Assembly (NCBI RefSeq): GCF_000454545.1
Contig: NZ_CM002139.1
Span: 952,364-961,897, forward strand
DNA: 9,534 nucleotides
Reading direction: 5' to 3'
Source of the DNA: Xanthomonas cassavae CFBP 4642
Lineage (GTDB): Bacteria > Pseudomonadota > Gammaproteobacteria > Xanthomonadales > Xanthomonadaceae
The notes beneath the pieces were generated by a model that saw nothing but the letters and a program-made list of their open reading frames with translations, searched no databases and had not been told where the DNA came from. Below, piece by piece: positions 1-7,284 of the stretch. The translations under genes were made by a program, and so were the position numbers. Positions within the stretch are counted from its first letter, which is position 1. Each line of letters starts with the position of its first letter.

Positions 1-56
1 GGAGGATCGGCAGAAGGTTGTGAAAAATTTCTGTGCTGACAGCGAGTTAGCCCACT

Positions 57-467
57 TTGGGCTGTGTTTTACACGAATCCCTGCCAACCCTCAATTCGGT
101 ACCTGGCGAACGCGAACTGCAGTTGGTGCTGCTGTCGGCACAGCAGGTGATCGGCACGGTGGGCTTTACCCAGATCCAGCGCGGTGCATTTCAGGCCTGC
201 CATCTCGGCTACGGCCTGGATGCCGCAGCACAGGGGCGTGGCCTGATGCAGTGGGCCGCCATGCAGGGCATCGCTTTCGCGTTCGGTCCGCTGGGCCTGC
301 AGCGGGTGATGGCGTAGTACGTGCCGGAGAATGTGCGCAGCGCGCAGGTGCTGGCGCGGCTGGGCTTCCAGATCGAAGGCCGCGCGCGGCGTTACCTGCA
401 ATTGAATGGCGTGTGGCGCGATCACGTGCTGACCAGCCTGTTGCGCGAGAAGGGGGAGGTCGAATGA
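57..467 (+). pseudogene. RimJ/RimL-like GNAT acetyltransferase, broken
   Basis: This is a remnant of a GNAT-fold N-acetyltransferase of the kind that acetylates the N-terminus of ribosomal proteins (RimJ/RimL group). The readable frame contains the core GNAT pieces QVIGTVGF, a LGYGLD strand, and the acetyl-CoA loop region AAQGRGLM. After an in-frame TAG at 316-318 the same frame continues with [26 protein letters not shown] and NGVWRDHV, typical of the end of this family, to a TGA at 465-467. Family members are usually about 170-190 residues. Here roughly the first 60-80 are absent, and the only start in frame is a TTG with no clear ribosome binding site. Family likeness begins near position 105, so the left part (57-105) may be foreign joined DNA. 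The two lesions (missing N-terminus, internal stop) make it a pseudogene. The family call is good; the exact paralogue is not determined. Confidence 0.8.
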
Positions 468-536
468 ACCTCATACATCAGACTCTTATACAGGTGCTCA
501 CGTCACGACGTCCCCCATCCTGAGTCGCAGTCGGGT

Positions 537-1386
537 TTAGAGTCCGGGGTTGATGATATCGCTATTGGCCAACTGCTGGGCCTAGGCCGTCGGCGTCATT
601 CCGCCGATTGCTTTCTTGGGGCGGTGTTCGTTGTATTCGCGGCGCCAGCGTTCGATCCCGGTGCGCGCATGCAGCAGCGTTGGGAACCAATGTTCGTTGA
701 GACATTCGTCGCGTAGCCGGCCGTTGAAGGATTCGACGTAGGCATTCTGGTTCGGCTTGCCAGGGGTGGATCTGGCGTAGCTGCACGCGATTGGCATGCG
801 CCCAGGCGACCATGGCCTTGCCGCAGCACTCCTTGCCGTTGTCCGTGCGGATCAACAGCGGCAAGCGGCGACTGTGTGCCAACCGATCCAGCACGCGTGC
901 TACCCCGTGGCCGGAGATGGCGCGTTCGACCTCGATGGCGACTGCCTCGTGTGTCGCGTCGTCCACTATCACCCGAGACTTGATCACCCGACCTTCGGCG
1001 GTGCGGTCGAACACGAAGTCCATGGACCACGCCTGGTTGGCCTTGGTGGGCCTCAGCAACGGCGCACGCTCGCCTACCGGCACCTTTTTGCGCTTGCGGC
1101 GGCGCACCTGCAGCTGCTGCTTGCGGTACAACCGCTCCACCCGCTTGCAGTTCACGATGTGGCCTTCTCGCCGTAGTTTGAGATAGATCATCCCCACGCC
1201 ATAGCGGCGATGGCGATGCGCCAACGCAACAATGTGCTCGCGCAGCTCAACGTTGCGGTCCCCGCGCGGGCGATAGCGCAGCGCACTGGCGCTCATGCCG
1301 ATCGCTGCCAGGGCGCAACGCTCGCTGGCCCCAGCTTCGATCCACTCGCGCACCAGCGCACCGCGCGCCGGCGCGCTCACCATTTT
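537..1386 (-). pseudogene. IS3 transposase OrfB (DDE), frameshifted
   Basis: This is the catalytic rve-type transposase of the IS3 element. It reads from MVSAPARGALVREWIEAGAS through the HTH_21 region (RRYGVGMIYLKLRREGH) into the integrase core. The first catalytic Asp is in WSMDFVFD and the second in IRTDNGKE. Around 763-770 an extra base breaks the frame after QLRQI. The true continuation, with the catalytic Glu in [11 protein letters not shown], lies in the next frame and runs through [11 protein letters not shown] to GGMTPTA. A TAG at 582-584 replaces the Tyr codon expected in the family, and the same frame continues AQQLANSDIINPGL to the ancestral stop at 537-539. Frameshift plus nonsense mutation make it inactive. 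The coordinates given are the ancestral extent of the gene. Confidence 0.85.
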
Positions 1387-1583
1387 TTTGTAGCGCATCC
1401 TTGGATCAGGTCGTTCTGGAACACCTGCTCGGCCAGCGACTTCTTCAGTCGCGCATTCTCGGCTTCCAGATCCTTGAGCCGCTTGGCATCGGGCACGCTC
1501 ATGCCGCCGAACTCGCTGCGCCACAGGTAGTAAGAAGCCTCACTGAAACCATGCCGACGGCAGAGGTCCTTGATTGGACTCCA
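1377..1583 (-). pseudogene. IS3 transposase OrfA, N-terminally deleted
   Basis: This is the helix-turn-helix and leucine-zipper part of an IS3-family OrfA. The frame shows KDLCRRHGFSEASYYLWRSEFGGM (recognition helix region), then a heptad-rich segment around LKDLEAENARLKKSLAEQV, ending in KKW and a stop at 1377-1379. The preceding 25 or so residues, including the start codon, are missing; the frame instead runs into the terminal repeat of the element. Near the end an A7 run (1383-1389 on the complementary strand) is the expected slippery site for the -1 frameshift that makes the OrfAB fusion. Just before it the reading QGCAT differs from the usual family reading KDALR in a way that fits one inserted and one lost base, so the frame is restored. 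That last comparison is from memory of the family. Confidence 0.75.
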
Positions 1584-1617
1584 AACCAAGGTGCTACTCA
1601 AACTTGGGGGGACGTCA

Positions 1618-1912
1618 CATGCCATCGACGCAGCAGTGAGTGCACAGCTCGGCCATCGCCGCCATCCGCGTGCCCGAGTCCACCGGCCTGCATCGCGTCG
1701 AAGTCCGTGCAGGCCGTCTGCAGCAACAGCCATTGGCCGAAGCTACGACCTTGCCAAAGGAGGCGCGGCTGCGCGCATCATGCCTGCGGGCGTTATGCCT
1801 CAATCCGCATCGCGGCGCGGGGGAATGCGGTTTATCCGCAGGCGTTGCTGCCGCATGATGGGAGGCTGCGGCGCAGTGCGCGGCATCTGTTTCCGTTACG
1901 GAGTTCGCCTGG
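1618..1912. other. Spacer with no supported gene
   Basis: Between the IS element and the glycosylasparaginase I find no convincing gene. A GTG-started frame at 1640-1858 reads AIRVPESTGLHRVEVRAGRL early on. This could be the tail of a gene cut by the IS, but I do not recognise it and its later part has no gene-like character. A small hairpin (TGCGG/CCGCA, about 1825-1840) and a GGAG ribosome binding site at 1900-1903 are the only other signals noted. The promoter of the downstream operon must lie here or upstream, but no clear -35/-10 pair stands out. Confidence 0.5.
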
Positions 1913-2974
1913 ATGATCCAACGTCGTCATTTCCTCAAGAGCGCCACCCTGGGTGCCATCGCTTCCGGCCTGGCCGGATGCGCACGTGCGCAGGCCGCGG
2001 CCGCTGGCACGGCGGCGGTACGTCCTGCGGCATTGCCTAAAGGTCAGGCACGGGTGATTTCCACCTGGGATTTCGGCGTGGCCGCCAATCAGGCCGCGTG
2101 GGCGCTGCTGAGTACCGGTGGCATGGCGCTGGATGCGGTGGAGGCCGGCGTGCGCGTGCCCGAAGCGGACCCGAACAATCCGACGGTGGGCCTGGGCGGG
2201 TATCCGGATCGCGATGGGCGGGTGACGCTGGACGCCTGCATCATGGACCACCTGGGCAATTGCGGCGCGGTGGCGTCGCTGGAAGATGTGGTGCATGCCA
2301 TTTCGGTGGCGCGCGCGGTGATGGAAAAGACCCCGCATGTGATGCTGGTCGGCGATGGCGCGCGGCAGTTCGCACTTGCGCAGGGCTTCCCGCAAACCAG
2401 GTTGCTGACGCCGAGTTCGGAAGCGGCGTGGAAGGAGTGGTTGAAGACGTCGAAGTATTCGCCGGAAGCCAATGTCGAAAACCGCGCCTGGCGCGACGCC
2501 AAGCTGCCTGGCGGTAAAGACAACCATGACACCATCGGCATGATTGCGCTGGATGCGCACGGCAATCTGTCCGGCGCGTGCACCACCAGCGGCATGGCGT
2601 GGAAGATGCACGGGCGGGTCGGCGACAGCCCGATCATCGGCGCCGGCCTGTATGTGGACAACGAGGTGGGCGGCGCGACCTCCACCGGCGTGGGCGAAGA
2701 GGTGATCCGCAATGTCGGCAGCTTTGCAGTGGTGGAAATGATGCGCCAGGGCAGATCGCCGGCCGATGCCTGCCGCGAGGTGGTGATGCGCTTGATCCGC
2801 CGCAAGCCGGAGCTGACGCGCACGCTGCAGGTGGGATTCCTGGCGATGAACACGCGTGGCGAGGTGGGTGCGTTCGCGATCCAGAAGGGCTTCAGCTATG
2901 CGGTGTGCGATGCGCAGCGGCAGGATCTGCTGGTGCCCGGCGACAGCCACTACACCACCGAGCCGGCCGCGTGA
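1913..2974 (+). CDS. N4-(beta-N-acetylglucosaminyl)-L-asparaginase, Tat-exported
   Basis: A 353-residue Ntn hydrolase of the glycosylasparaginase family, which cleaves the bond between GlcNAc and asparagine in glycoprotein remnants. The precursor normally self-cleaves so that a Thr becomes the new N-terminal nucleophile. Here the hallmark NHDTIGM is present, with cleavage expected between D206 and T207. The glycine-rich AVEAGV (76-81), GLGGYPDRDG (93-102), DGA (148-150), GVGEEVIR (259-266) and a late FAIQKGFSYAV segment also fit the family. The N-terminus is a twin-arginine signal: QRRHFLKSATLG followed by a hydrophobic stretch, with a lipobox LAGC at 20-23, so the product may be a periplasmic, perhaps membrane-anchored, Tat lipoprotein. 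The ATG is chosen because it gives a complete Tat signal and follows a GGAG at nine bases. The gene overlaps cutC at its stop codon. Length is normal and all key residues seen are intact. Confidence 0.93.
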   Translation: MIQRRHFLKSATLGAIASGLAGCARAQAAAAGTAAVRPAALPKGQARVISTWDFGVAANQAAWALLSTGGMALDAVEAGVRVPEADPNNPTVGLGGYPDRDGRVTLDACIMDHLGNCGAVASLEDVVHAISVARAVMEKTPHVMLVGDGARQFALAQGFPQTRLLTPSSEAAWKEWLKTSKYSPEANVENRAWRDAKLPGGKDNHDTIGMIALDAHGNLSGACTTSGMAWKMHGRVGDSPIIGAGLYVDNEVGGATSTGVGEEVIRNVGSFAVVEMMRQGRSPADACREVVMRLIRRKPELTRTLQVGFLAMNTRGEVGAFAIQKGFSYAVCDAQRQDLLVPGDSHYTTEPAA

Positions 2975-3702
2975 GCGCGTTGGGCCTGGAAGTGGCTGCC
3001 GATTCGGTGGCATCGGCCGTGGCCGCGCAGGACGGCGGGGCGATGCGGGTGGAGCTGTGCGGCGGGCTGGATGGCGGCGGGCTGACGCCGTCGTTCGGCA
3101 CGCTGGCGGTGGTGCGCGCGCGCTTGTCGATTCCGCTGTATGTGCTGATACGCCCGCGCGTGGGCGACTTCGTGTTCAGTGCCGATGAGGTGGAGGCGAT
3201 GCGCCGCGATGTGCAGCAGTGCGTTGCGCTGGGCTGCGATGGCGTGGTGCTGGGCGCGCTGGATCGTCATGGTCAGGTCGATATGGACACGATGCGCGTG
3301 TTGATCGAGGCGGCTGGCCCGCTGGGCGTGACCTTCCATCGTGCGATCGACGTCAGTGCCGAGCCGGCGCGCGCGCTGGAAGATGCGATCGCGCTGGGCT
3401 GCGAACGCGTGCTGACTTCGGGCGCACGTGCGAGTGCGCCGGAGGGAATCGACACCATCGCCGCGTTGGTGCGGCAGGCAGGCGGGCGCATCGGCATCAT
3501 GCCGGGTGCCGGGCTATCCGAGCACAACATCCGCACCGTACGGCAGCATACCGGCGCCCACGAATTCCACGCGTCGGCGCGAGGCATGATCGCCGCCCAG
3601 GTGCCGTCTGCGCACCCGTATATCCGTGACCTGGGCGGAGACTATCAGCGGACCGATATCGTGCGGGTACGAAGGATGGTGGACGCGTTGCGGCAACAGT
3701 GA
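2971..3702 (+). CDS. cutC: CutC family protein
   Basis: A 243-residue TIM-barrel protein of the CutC family, cytoplasmic, named for a proposed role in copper homeostasis; the biochemical function of the family remains unsettled. Family segments appear in order: LEVAADSVASAVAAQDGG (6-23), RVELC (26-30), GGLTPS (36-41), IRPR (60-63), GCDGVVLG (88-95), TFHRAID (121-127), RVLTSG (146-151), IMPGAG (176-181) and EFHASAR (198-204). The start is taken as the GTG at 2971, which overlaps the asparaginase stop (GTGA), a typical translational-coupling arrangement. Starting later, at the ATG before RVELC, would lose the first conserved strand. The frame is open further upstream, but that part is antisense-like shadow inside the asparaginase gene. 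It is probably made from the same mRNA as the asparaginase. Confidence 0.93.
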   Translation: MSALGLEVAADSVASAVAAQDGGAMRVELCGGLDGGGLTPSFGTLAVVRARLSIPLYVLIRPRVGDFVFSADEVEAMRRDVQQCVALGCDGVVLGALDRHGQVDMDTMRVLIEAAGPLGVTFHRAIDVSAEPARALEDAIALGCERVLTSGARASAPEGIDTIAALVRQAGGRIGIMPGAGLSEHNIRTVRQHTGAHEFHASARGMIAAQVPSAHPYIRDLGGDYQRTDIVRVRRMVDALRQQ

Positions 3703-3804
3703 AACACGCGCAACGGGTCGTTCGGCCATGGGAGGCGCCGCCCGACCTGCTCAGACACGACGACGGCGGTGCCCGATTGGCCGCTCTGCATGTCGCGTTT
3801 GCCG
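3703..3804. other. Convergent spacer between cutC and xopL
   Basis: About 100 bases separate the stop codons of two convergent genes. Only a weak stem is visible (GGCGCC core near 3735). I cannot name a convincing intrinsic terminator here. Confidence 0.4.
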
Positions 3805-5577
3805 CTATTGCTGGTGTGAAGGTTCCGAGGTTGTTTGCTGTTCGCTATCAGTGTCGTCGCCGACTTGCTCTGGAATGTGCAGTGGGAAGGAGGGAAAGCG
3901 TGCCCGTTCTTCGGGGTACGCATTGACAATCAACTCCCGGGTCTTCCACATCTGGACTGCCTTGGCCAGCGTCTCTGCGTTGAGCTGGCTTGCTTCGTGA
4001 TAAATGAACTGCCCGAGATGATCGACGATGCCCAGGTGCGCGTTCTTCTGCGCCTTCCAGTTGCTGACGTTCGTGTAGTGGCTGCGGAGGCCTTCCTCGG
4101 TCGGGTGTTGGACTCTGGGGGATGGGCCTGCCATGTCGCTCACCCTTGCCAGGAAATGGCCGTCCCTGCCTTCCTCCAGCATTTTCTTCAATGCCGGAAT
4201 CTGGCCGAAGGTGGTGGGAGTTTCGGCGTCGCGCTTTTGTGGAAGATAGGAGGGGGCGCCTTCCAGAAAGGGATTTCTTTCTTCATCAGTGACCGTGCTC
4301 AGCATGGCCTGCGCGGTGTCTTCGATGCGTTCGAGCGCAACCTCGCGCAGAAGTCCGGTTGTGGTCGCCGAGGAGGATGCGCTGGCTTGATCGCCGGCAA
4401 CAGGGGGCGAGAGATCCGGGATGGCTGGGCCAGTCTGCTCTGGTTCGGCGGGGCGCGCAATCAGACGAAGACGGTCGAGTTCCGCCTGTAAATGCGGCGG
4501 CAGCCGGATAGTGCAACTGGCAGGTAATCTGGCGATCGACGAGGGCAGTCTGGAGAGATTTTCGCAGCCTCGCAGGTCGAGTTCTTCGAGTTGCGTCAGG
4601 CGGTGAATGTCCAGCGCCAAGGTGCGCAGGTTGCTGCAGTCTTTCAGACGCAGTCGTTTCAATGGCGCACTGCCGCCAAAAATCGGCGGATAGTTGCACA
4701 GCGCTGTGCAGCCTTCCAAATCAAGTTCTTCCAGCCTTGGCATTCGATGGATGGCCGGGGCAAGGGTGGACAGCGGCGAATTGCGTATCTGTAGCGTTCT
4801 CAGGTTCTGTAGGCCGGTGATGGAAGCCGGAAGCGATGTGATCCCGGTACCCATCAGCTGCAGCTTCTGCAGGTTGACCAACCCCTCGTGCTCGCCGGAT
4901 GCATTGGTGCTCGCCAGGCGTTTGGGCAGTTCTTTCAATTCCGGGCAGGAAAGGATGGAGAGCTCACGCAATCGGCTGAGGCTTGCGATGGATGCAGGTA
5001 GCGAGTCAAGCGGATTGTGCGCAAGCGTCAGTGTTTCCAGGCACGCGAATTGCTGCATGGCCGGAAGTTCCATCAACCCCGCCGCGTTGATCGTCATGTG
5101 CTGCAGATGAGAAAAACGGTATACCTGATCGGGAAATTGCGGAAGGGGAACTGAGTGCAACTCCAGCGCTACCCGCCCCGGTAGGGTTGCGTCTTCCAGC
5201 ATGTCGGCTGTTGCCTTGAGCGCCCGGGCCGTTCTTGTTTCGACTTGCGGATCGTTGCTGTTGGCCTGGCGCCATGCGCTGTGCCAGCGACTGCGATCTG
5301 TGCTGTAGTGTCGTTGCCATTGCGACAGGACGTCGCGGTACGGGCGAAGCGCTGTGGAGCGCTGTAATGGTGAAGCGTCAACGGTCGGTGGCACACTGGG
5401 GCGACCGGACCGGTAGCCAGGCACATGTCTGGTCAGGCCGCCGAGTATGCCGGTAGGGCGCTCGGGCGCGGGGCATGCGGGTGGGACATTGCGCGCGGGG
5501 GCATTCGCAGTGGACGCATCCTGCTCCGGCAGTCCGACAGGCGTGCCCGGTAGGCGTGGTTGATCGACGCGTCGCAT
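3805..5577 (-). CDS. xopL: Type III effector XopL, LRR E3 ubiquitin ligase
   Basis: A 590-residue protein matching XopL, a Xanthomonas effector delivered into plant cells by the type III system, where its C-terminal XL-box acts as an E3 ubiquitin ligase. Residues 1-75 are Pro/Ser/Thr-rich and disordered-looking, as expected for a secretion signal. About 157-357 carry seven to eight leucine-rich repeats (for example LETLTLAHNPLDSLPASI, LEELDLRGCENLSRLPSSI). The C-terminal domain (about 440-590) contains NAHLGIVDHLG. Its H514-L515-G516 fits, by distance from the C-terminus, the HLG triplet reported as essential in the 660-residue X. euvesicatoria protein. The start at 5577 is chosen over an upstream one at 5868 because the PIP box and -10-like element lie just before it and the longer version would read back through the hydrolase gene. 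A weak GAAGA ribosome site lies five bases upstream. Base composition is lower in GC than the neighbours (36/60 at 4801-4860 against 44/60 at 2641-2700). Confidence 0.93.
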   Translation of the reverse strand: MRRVDQPRLPGTPVGLPEQDASTANAPARNVPPACPAPERPTGILGGLTRHVPGYRSGRPSVPPTVDASPLQRSTALRPYRDVLSQWQRHYSTDRSRWHSAWRQANSNDPQVETRTARALKATADMLEDATLPGRVALELHSVPLPQFPDQVYRFSHLQHMTINAAGLMELPAMQQFACLETLTLAHNPLDSLPASIASLSRLRELSILSCPELKELPKRLASTNASGEHEGLVNLQKLQLMGTGITSLPASITGLQNLRTLQIRNSPLSTLAPAIHRMPRLEELDLEGCTALCNYPPIFGGSAPLKRLRLKDCSNLRTLALDIHRLTQLEELDLRGCENLSRLPSSIARLPASCTIRLPPHLQAELDRLRLIARPAEPEQTGPAIPDLSPPVAGDQASASSSATTTGLLREVALERIEDTAQAMLSTVTDEERNPFLEGAPSYLPQKRDAETPTTFGQIPALKKMLEEGRDGHFLARVSDMAGPSPRVQHPTEEGLRSHYTNVSNWKAQKNAHLGIVDHLGQFIYHEASQLNAETLAKAVQMWKTRELIVNAYPEERARFPSFPLHIPEQVGDDTDSEQQTTSEPSHQQ

Positions 5578-5607
5578 CGCATTCTTCGTCTTGGCTGTAG
5601 CTCGCCG

Positions 5608-5613
5608 ACGATG
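5608..5613 (-). promoter_or_regulatory. Probable -10 element of xopL
   Basis: On the minus strand CATCGT fits the YANNNT pattern used with PIP boxes. It lies 34 bases downstream of the PIP box, slightly longer than the usual 30-32. Transcription would begin near 5601, leaving a leader of about 25 bases before the ATG at 5577, which supports that start codon. Confidence 0.55.
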
Positions 5614-5647
5614 ATCGGCATGCAACGCTACTGGCGAATCCGTGGAG

Positions 5648-5672
5648 GCGAAGCCACCGTCATCATGACGAA
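5648..5672 (-). promoter_or_regulatory. PIP box (HrpX binding site) of xopL
   Basis: Read on the minus strand the sequence is TTCGT, 15 bases, TTCGC. This exactly satisfies the plant-inducible-promoter pattern TTCGB-N15-TTCGB bound by HrpX. It overlaps the last codons and stop (5663-5665) of the sialidase-like gene. It predicts xopL expression under HrpG/HrpX control during plant contact. Confidence 0.85.
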
Positions 5673-6811
5673 GGAACGGCGGCGTGGCCGCACGCCGTCG
5701 TGCAGCGCTCAGACAGCGTTGCGGGGGCAGGCGCCTGGCAGGGGCCGCATGCGTCGATTCGCGTGGGATCGAGCACCACATGCTTGATTCGTCGGCGCTT
5801 CCAGGTGTAGCTGATGTGCACCAACCCATCACGGGTCTGGATCGCGGCCGGATATGAAAATTCATCATTGGCGCTGTCTTCCAGCGTCAGCACGCGTTGC
5901 CAGTGCACGCCATCGTCCGACAGTGCCACCGCCAGCGTGCCGCGTCCCTCCCACCAGTCCTTGCCGGCGATGGCGGGGTTGTAGACCAGCAAGGCGCGAC
6001 CGTCGCGCAGCAGTACCGCGTCGGTGCCGGAATTGGGATTTTGCACATCCAGCAGTTGCATCGGCTGCCAATGCAGGCCGCCATCGTCGGAGAAGGTGCT
6101 GAAGAGCTTGTTCTGCTGGCTGCGGCCCAACGCCTGCAGACGACCATCCGGATACAGCAGCAGGCTGGGCTGGATCGCGCCGATCACGCTCGGGACGTTG
6201 AGCGGCATGCCGCGCTGCCAGTGCGCGCCGTCGTCGTCGCTCCATTCCAGATGCGCGCGCCAGCCGCGGTCTTCGCTGCTGCTGGGTGCCAGGATGCGCC
6301 CGCTCGGCAACTGCAGCGGTTTGTTCTTGATCGGCCCAAGGATGCCGTCCGGCAAGCGCTGCGGTGCCGACCATGTCGCGCCGCTGTCCATGGAGGTGAG
6401 CCGCAGCCCCCACCACTGCCGCGGGTTGGGGCCGAGTTTGTAATACAGCTGCACCGGCCCGCTGGCTGATTGGAAAAGCACCGGATTCCAGGCCGGCACA
6501 TCGCTATCCTGCTTGCCGGCGTGCGCGCCATCGGCGATGCGTTGCGGACCCTGCCACTGCTGCGGGCCACGCCGCGCCAGCCAGATGCCGACATCCGGCG
6601 CACCTTCGCGCGCACCGCCGAACCAGGCGGCCAGCAGCTGCCCATCGCGGGTTTCCAGCAGGGTGGAGGCGTGCGCCTGTGGCGTGGGGGCGGGGTCGGC
6701 GATGAATTCGCTGCGCACGATGGGCGACGCCGGAGAGACAGGAGAATGCGCCTGCGCGCTGCAGGCAGCAAGACTGGCAACAAGGCAGGTCAGCAAGCGC
6801 GTGGAAAACAT
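5663..6811 (-). CDS. Secreted sialidase-like BNR/Asp-box hydrolase
   Basis: A 382-residue exported protein of the sialidase/BNR_2 superfamily, a six-bladed beta-propeller. The N-terminus MFSTRLLTCLVASLAAC is a signal sequence. A lipobox LAAC at 14-17 and an AQA site at 19-21 mean either lipoprotein or ordinary cleavage is possible. Four Asp-box motifs are visible: SMDSGATW (140-147), SDDDGAHW (191-198), SDDGGLHW (241-248) and SDDGVHW (298-304). The end SYPAAIQTRDGLVHISYTW followed by IKHVV is typical of the BNR_2 branch. The substrate is not shown; many members of this branch have no proven sialidase activity and plants contain little sialic acid. A tail of about 30 residues after IKHVVLDP carries four cysteines (355, 358, 370, 374), unusual for the family. 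The gene lies directly upstream of xopL, on the same strand, 85 bases apart. Confidence 0.85.
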   Translation of the reverse strand: MFSTRLLTCLVASLAACSAQAHSPVSPASPIVRSEFIADPAPTPQAHASTLLETRDGQLLAAWFGGAREGAPDVGIWLARRGPQQWQGPQRIADGAHAGKQDSDVPAWNPVLFQSASGPVQLYYKLGPNPRQWWGLRLTSMDSGATWSAPQRLPDGILGPIKNKPLQLPSGRILAPSSSEDRGWRAHLEWSDDDGAHWQRGMPLNVPSVIGAIQPSLLLYPDGRLQALGRSQQNKLFSTFSDDGGLHWQPMQLLDVQNPNSGTDAVLLRDGRALLVYNPAIAGKDWWEGRGTLAVALSDDGVHWQRVLTLEDSANDEFSYPAAIQTRDGLVHISYTWKRRRIKHVVLDPTRIDACGPCQAPAPATLSERCTTACGHAAVPSS

Positions 6812-7284
6812 CGGTGTCCAGTGCGGTGTGGATTACATAGAGACCTGTTTATCATCTATTGCATGCCTGTGCCTTGGTCGTCCCAGGCGCAGGTGGCCGT
6901 GGTTGCCGACCATGTGCGGCAAGGGCAGCCGGTCGAGCGTATCAGCAAGGCGGTAGGCAGGAACGTCATGGGCGTTGGCATGTCTGCGCCGTCCTGGGAT
7001 CGCCACGTGCGCCGATGCCAAGGCCTGGGACACGTTCATGTCGCGCAACCGGTGGTGCTGGCCTCGCGCTGTGGCTTGATCGCCATGGGTGGCTCGACGG
7101 CACATCGGGAGTGCGACGTGCATTGCGAAGCTGCATGGCGTGGATTCAGCGGTACGCGTGTGCGCCGCTATCGGAAAGGCACCGCGGTGCGCTGCAGCCT
7201 GGCCTGTGTATCGCGACGCCGCGTGCAGGTCGTTGGTGGTCAACGCGCATCACATCGTGCATTGCGTCCACTCAGGAGCCGGGC
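6812..7284. other. Intergenic region between divergent hydrolase and rebB
   Basis: This stretch of about 470 bases separates two genes that are transcribed away from each other, so promoters for both should lie here. Open frames exist on both strands (for example 6833-7243 minus), but none has a recognisable domain or a good ribosome site, and I do not call a gene. An AT-richer patch at 6830-6855 lies just upstream of the hydrolase start and is the most likely place for its promoter. Confidence 0.45.

Larger units (their letters stand above)
506..1617 (-). mobile_element. Decayed IS3-family (IS407-like) insertion sequence
   Basis: The element is bounded by imperfect inverted repeats. The left end reads GACGTCCCCCATCCTGAGT from 507, and the right end read on the minus strand is GACGTCCCCCCAAGTTTGAG from 1616. 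Between them lie the two overlapping frames of an IS3-type transposase on the minus strand. At about 1.1 kb it is shorter than the roughly 1.2 kb usual for the IS407 group, because the first part of orfA is missing just inside the right repeat. No convincing 4-bp target duplication is visible. The orfA deletion, a frameshift in orfB and a premature stop show that it can no longer move by itself. Ends are uncertain by a few bases. Confidence 0.8.

Noticed and set aside
502..1621. Target site duplication of the IS3 element
   Set aside because: The bases flanking the two repeats (GTCA on the left, CATG on the right with the ends as set) do not match.
1832..3013. Long minus-strand open frame (393 codons) opposite the asparaginase
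   Set aside because: It is antisense to a gene with clear family motifs and is rich in His/Arg/Ala, as expected for a GC-rich shadow frame.
5634..5652. Two TTCGC copies nine bases apart on the minus strand
   Set aside because: The spacing does not fit the PIP box; the pair with exactly 15 bases (5648-5672) is the better match.
5578..5868. A longer N-terminus for XopL starting at 5868
   Set aside because: It would overlap the hydrolase gene by about 200 bases, lie upstream of the PIP box and predicted transcript start, and read antibiased Arg/Pro sequence.
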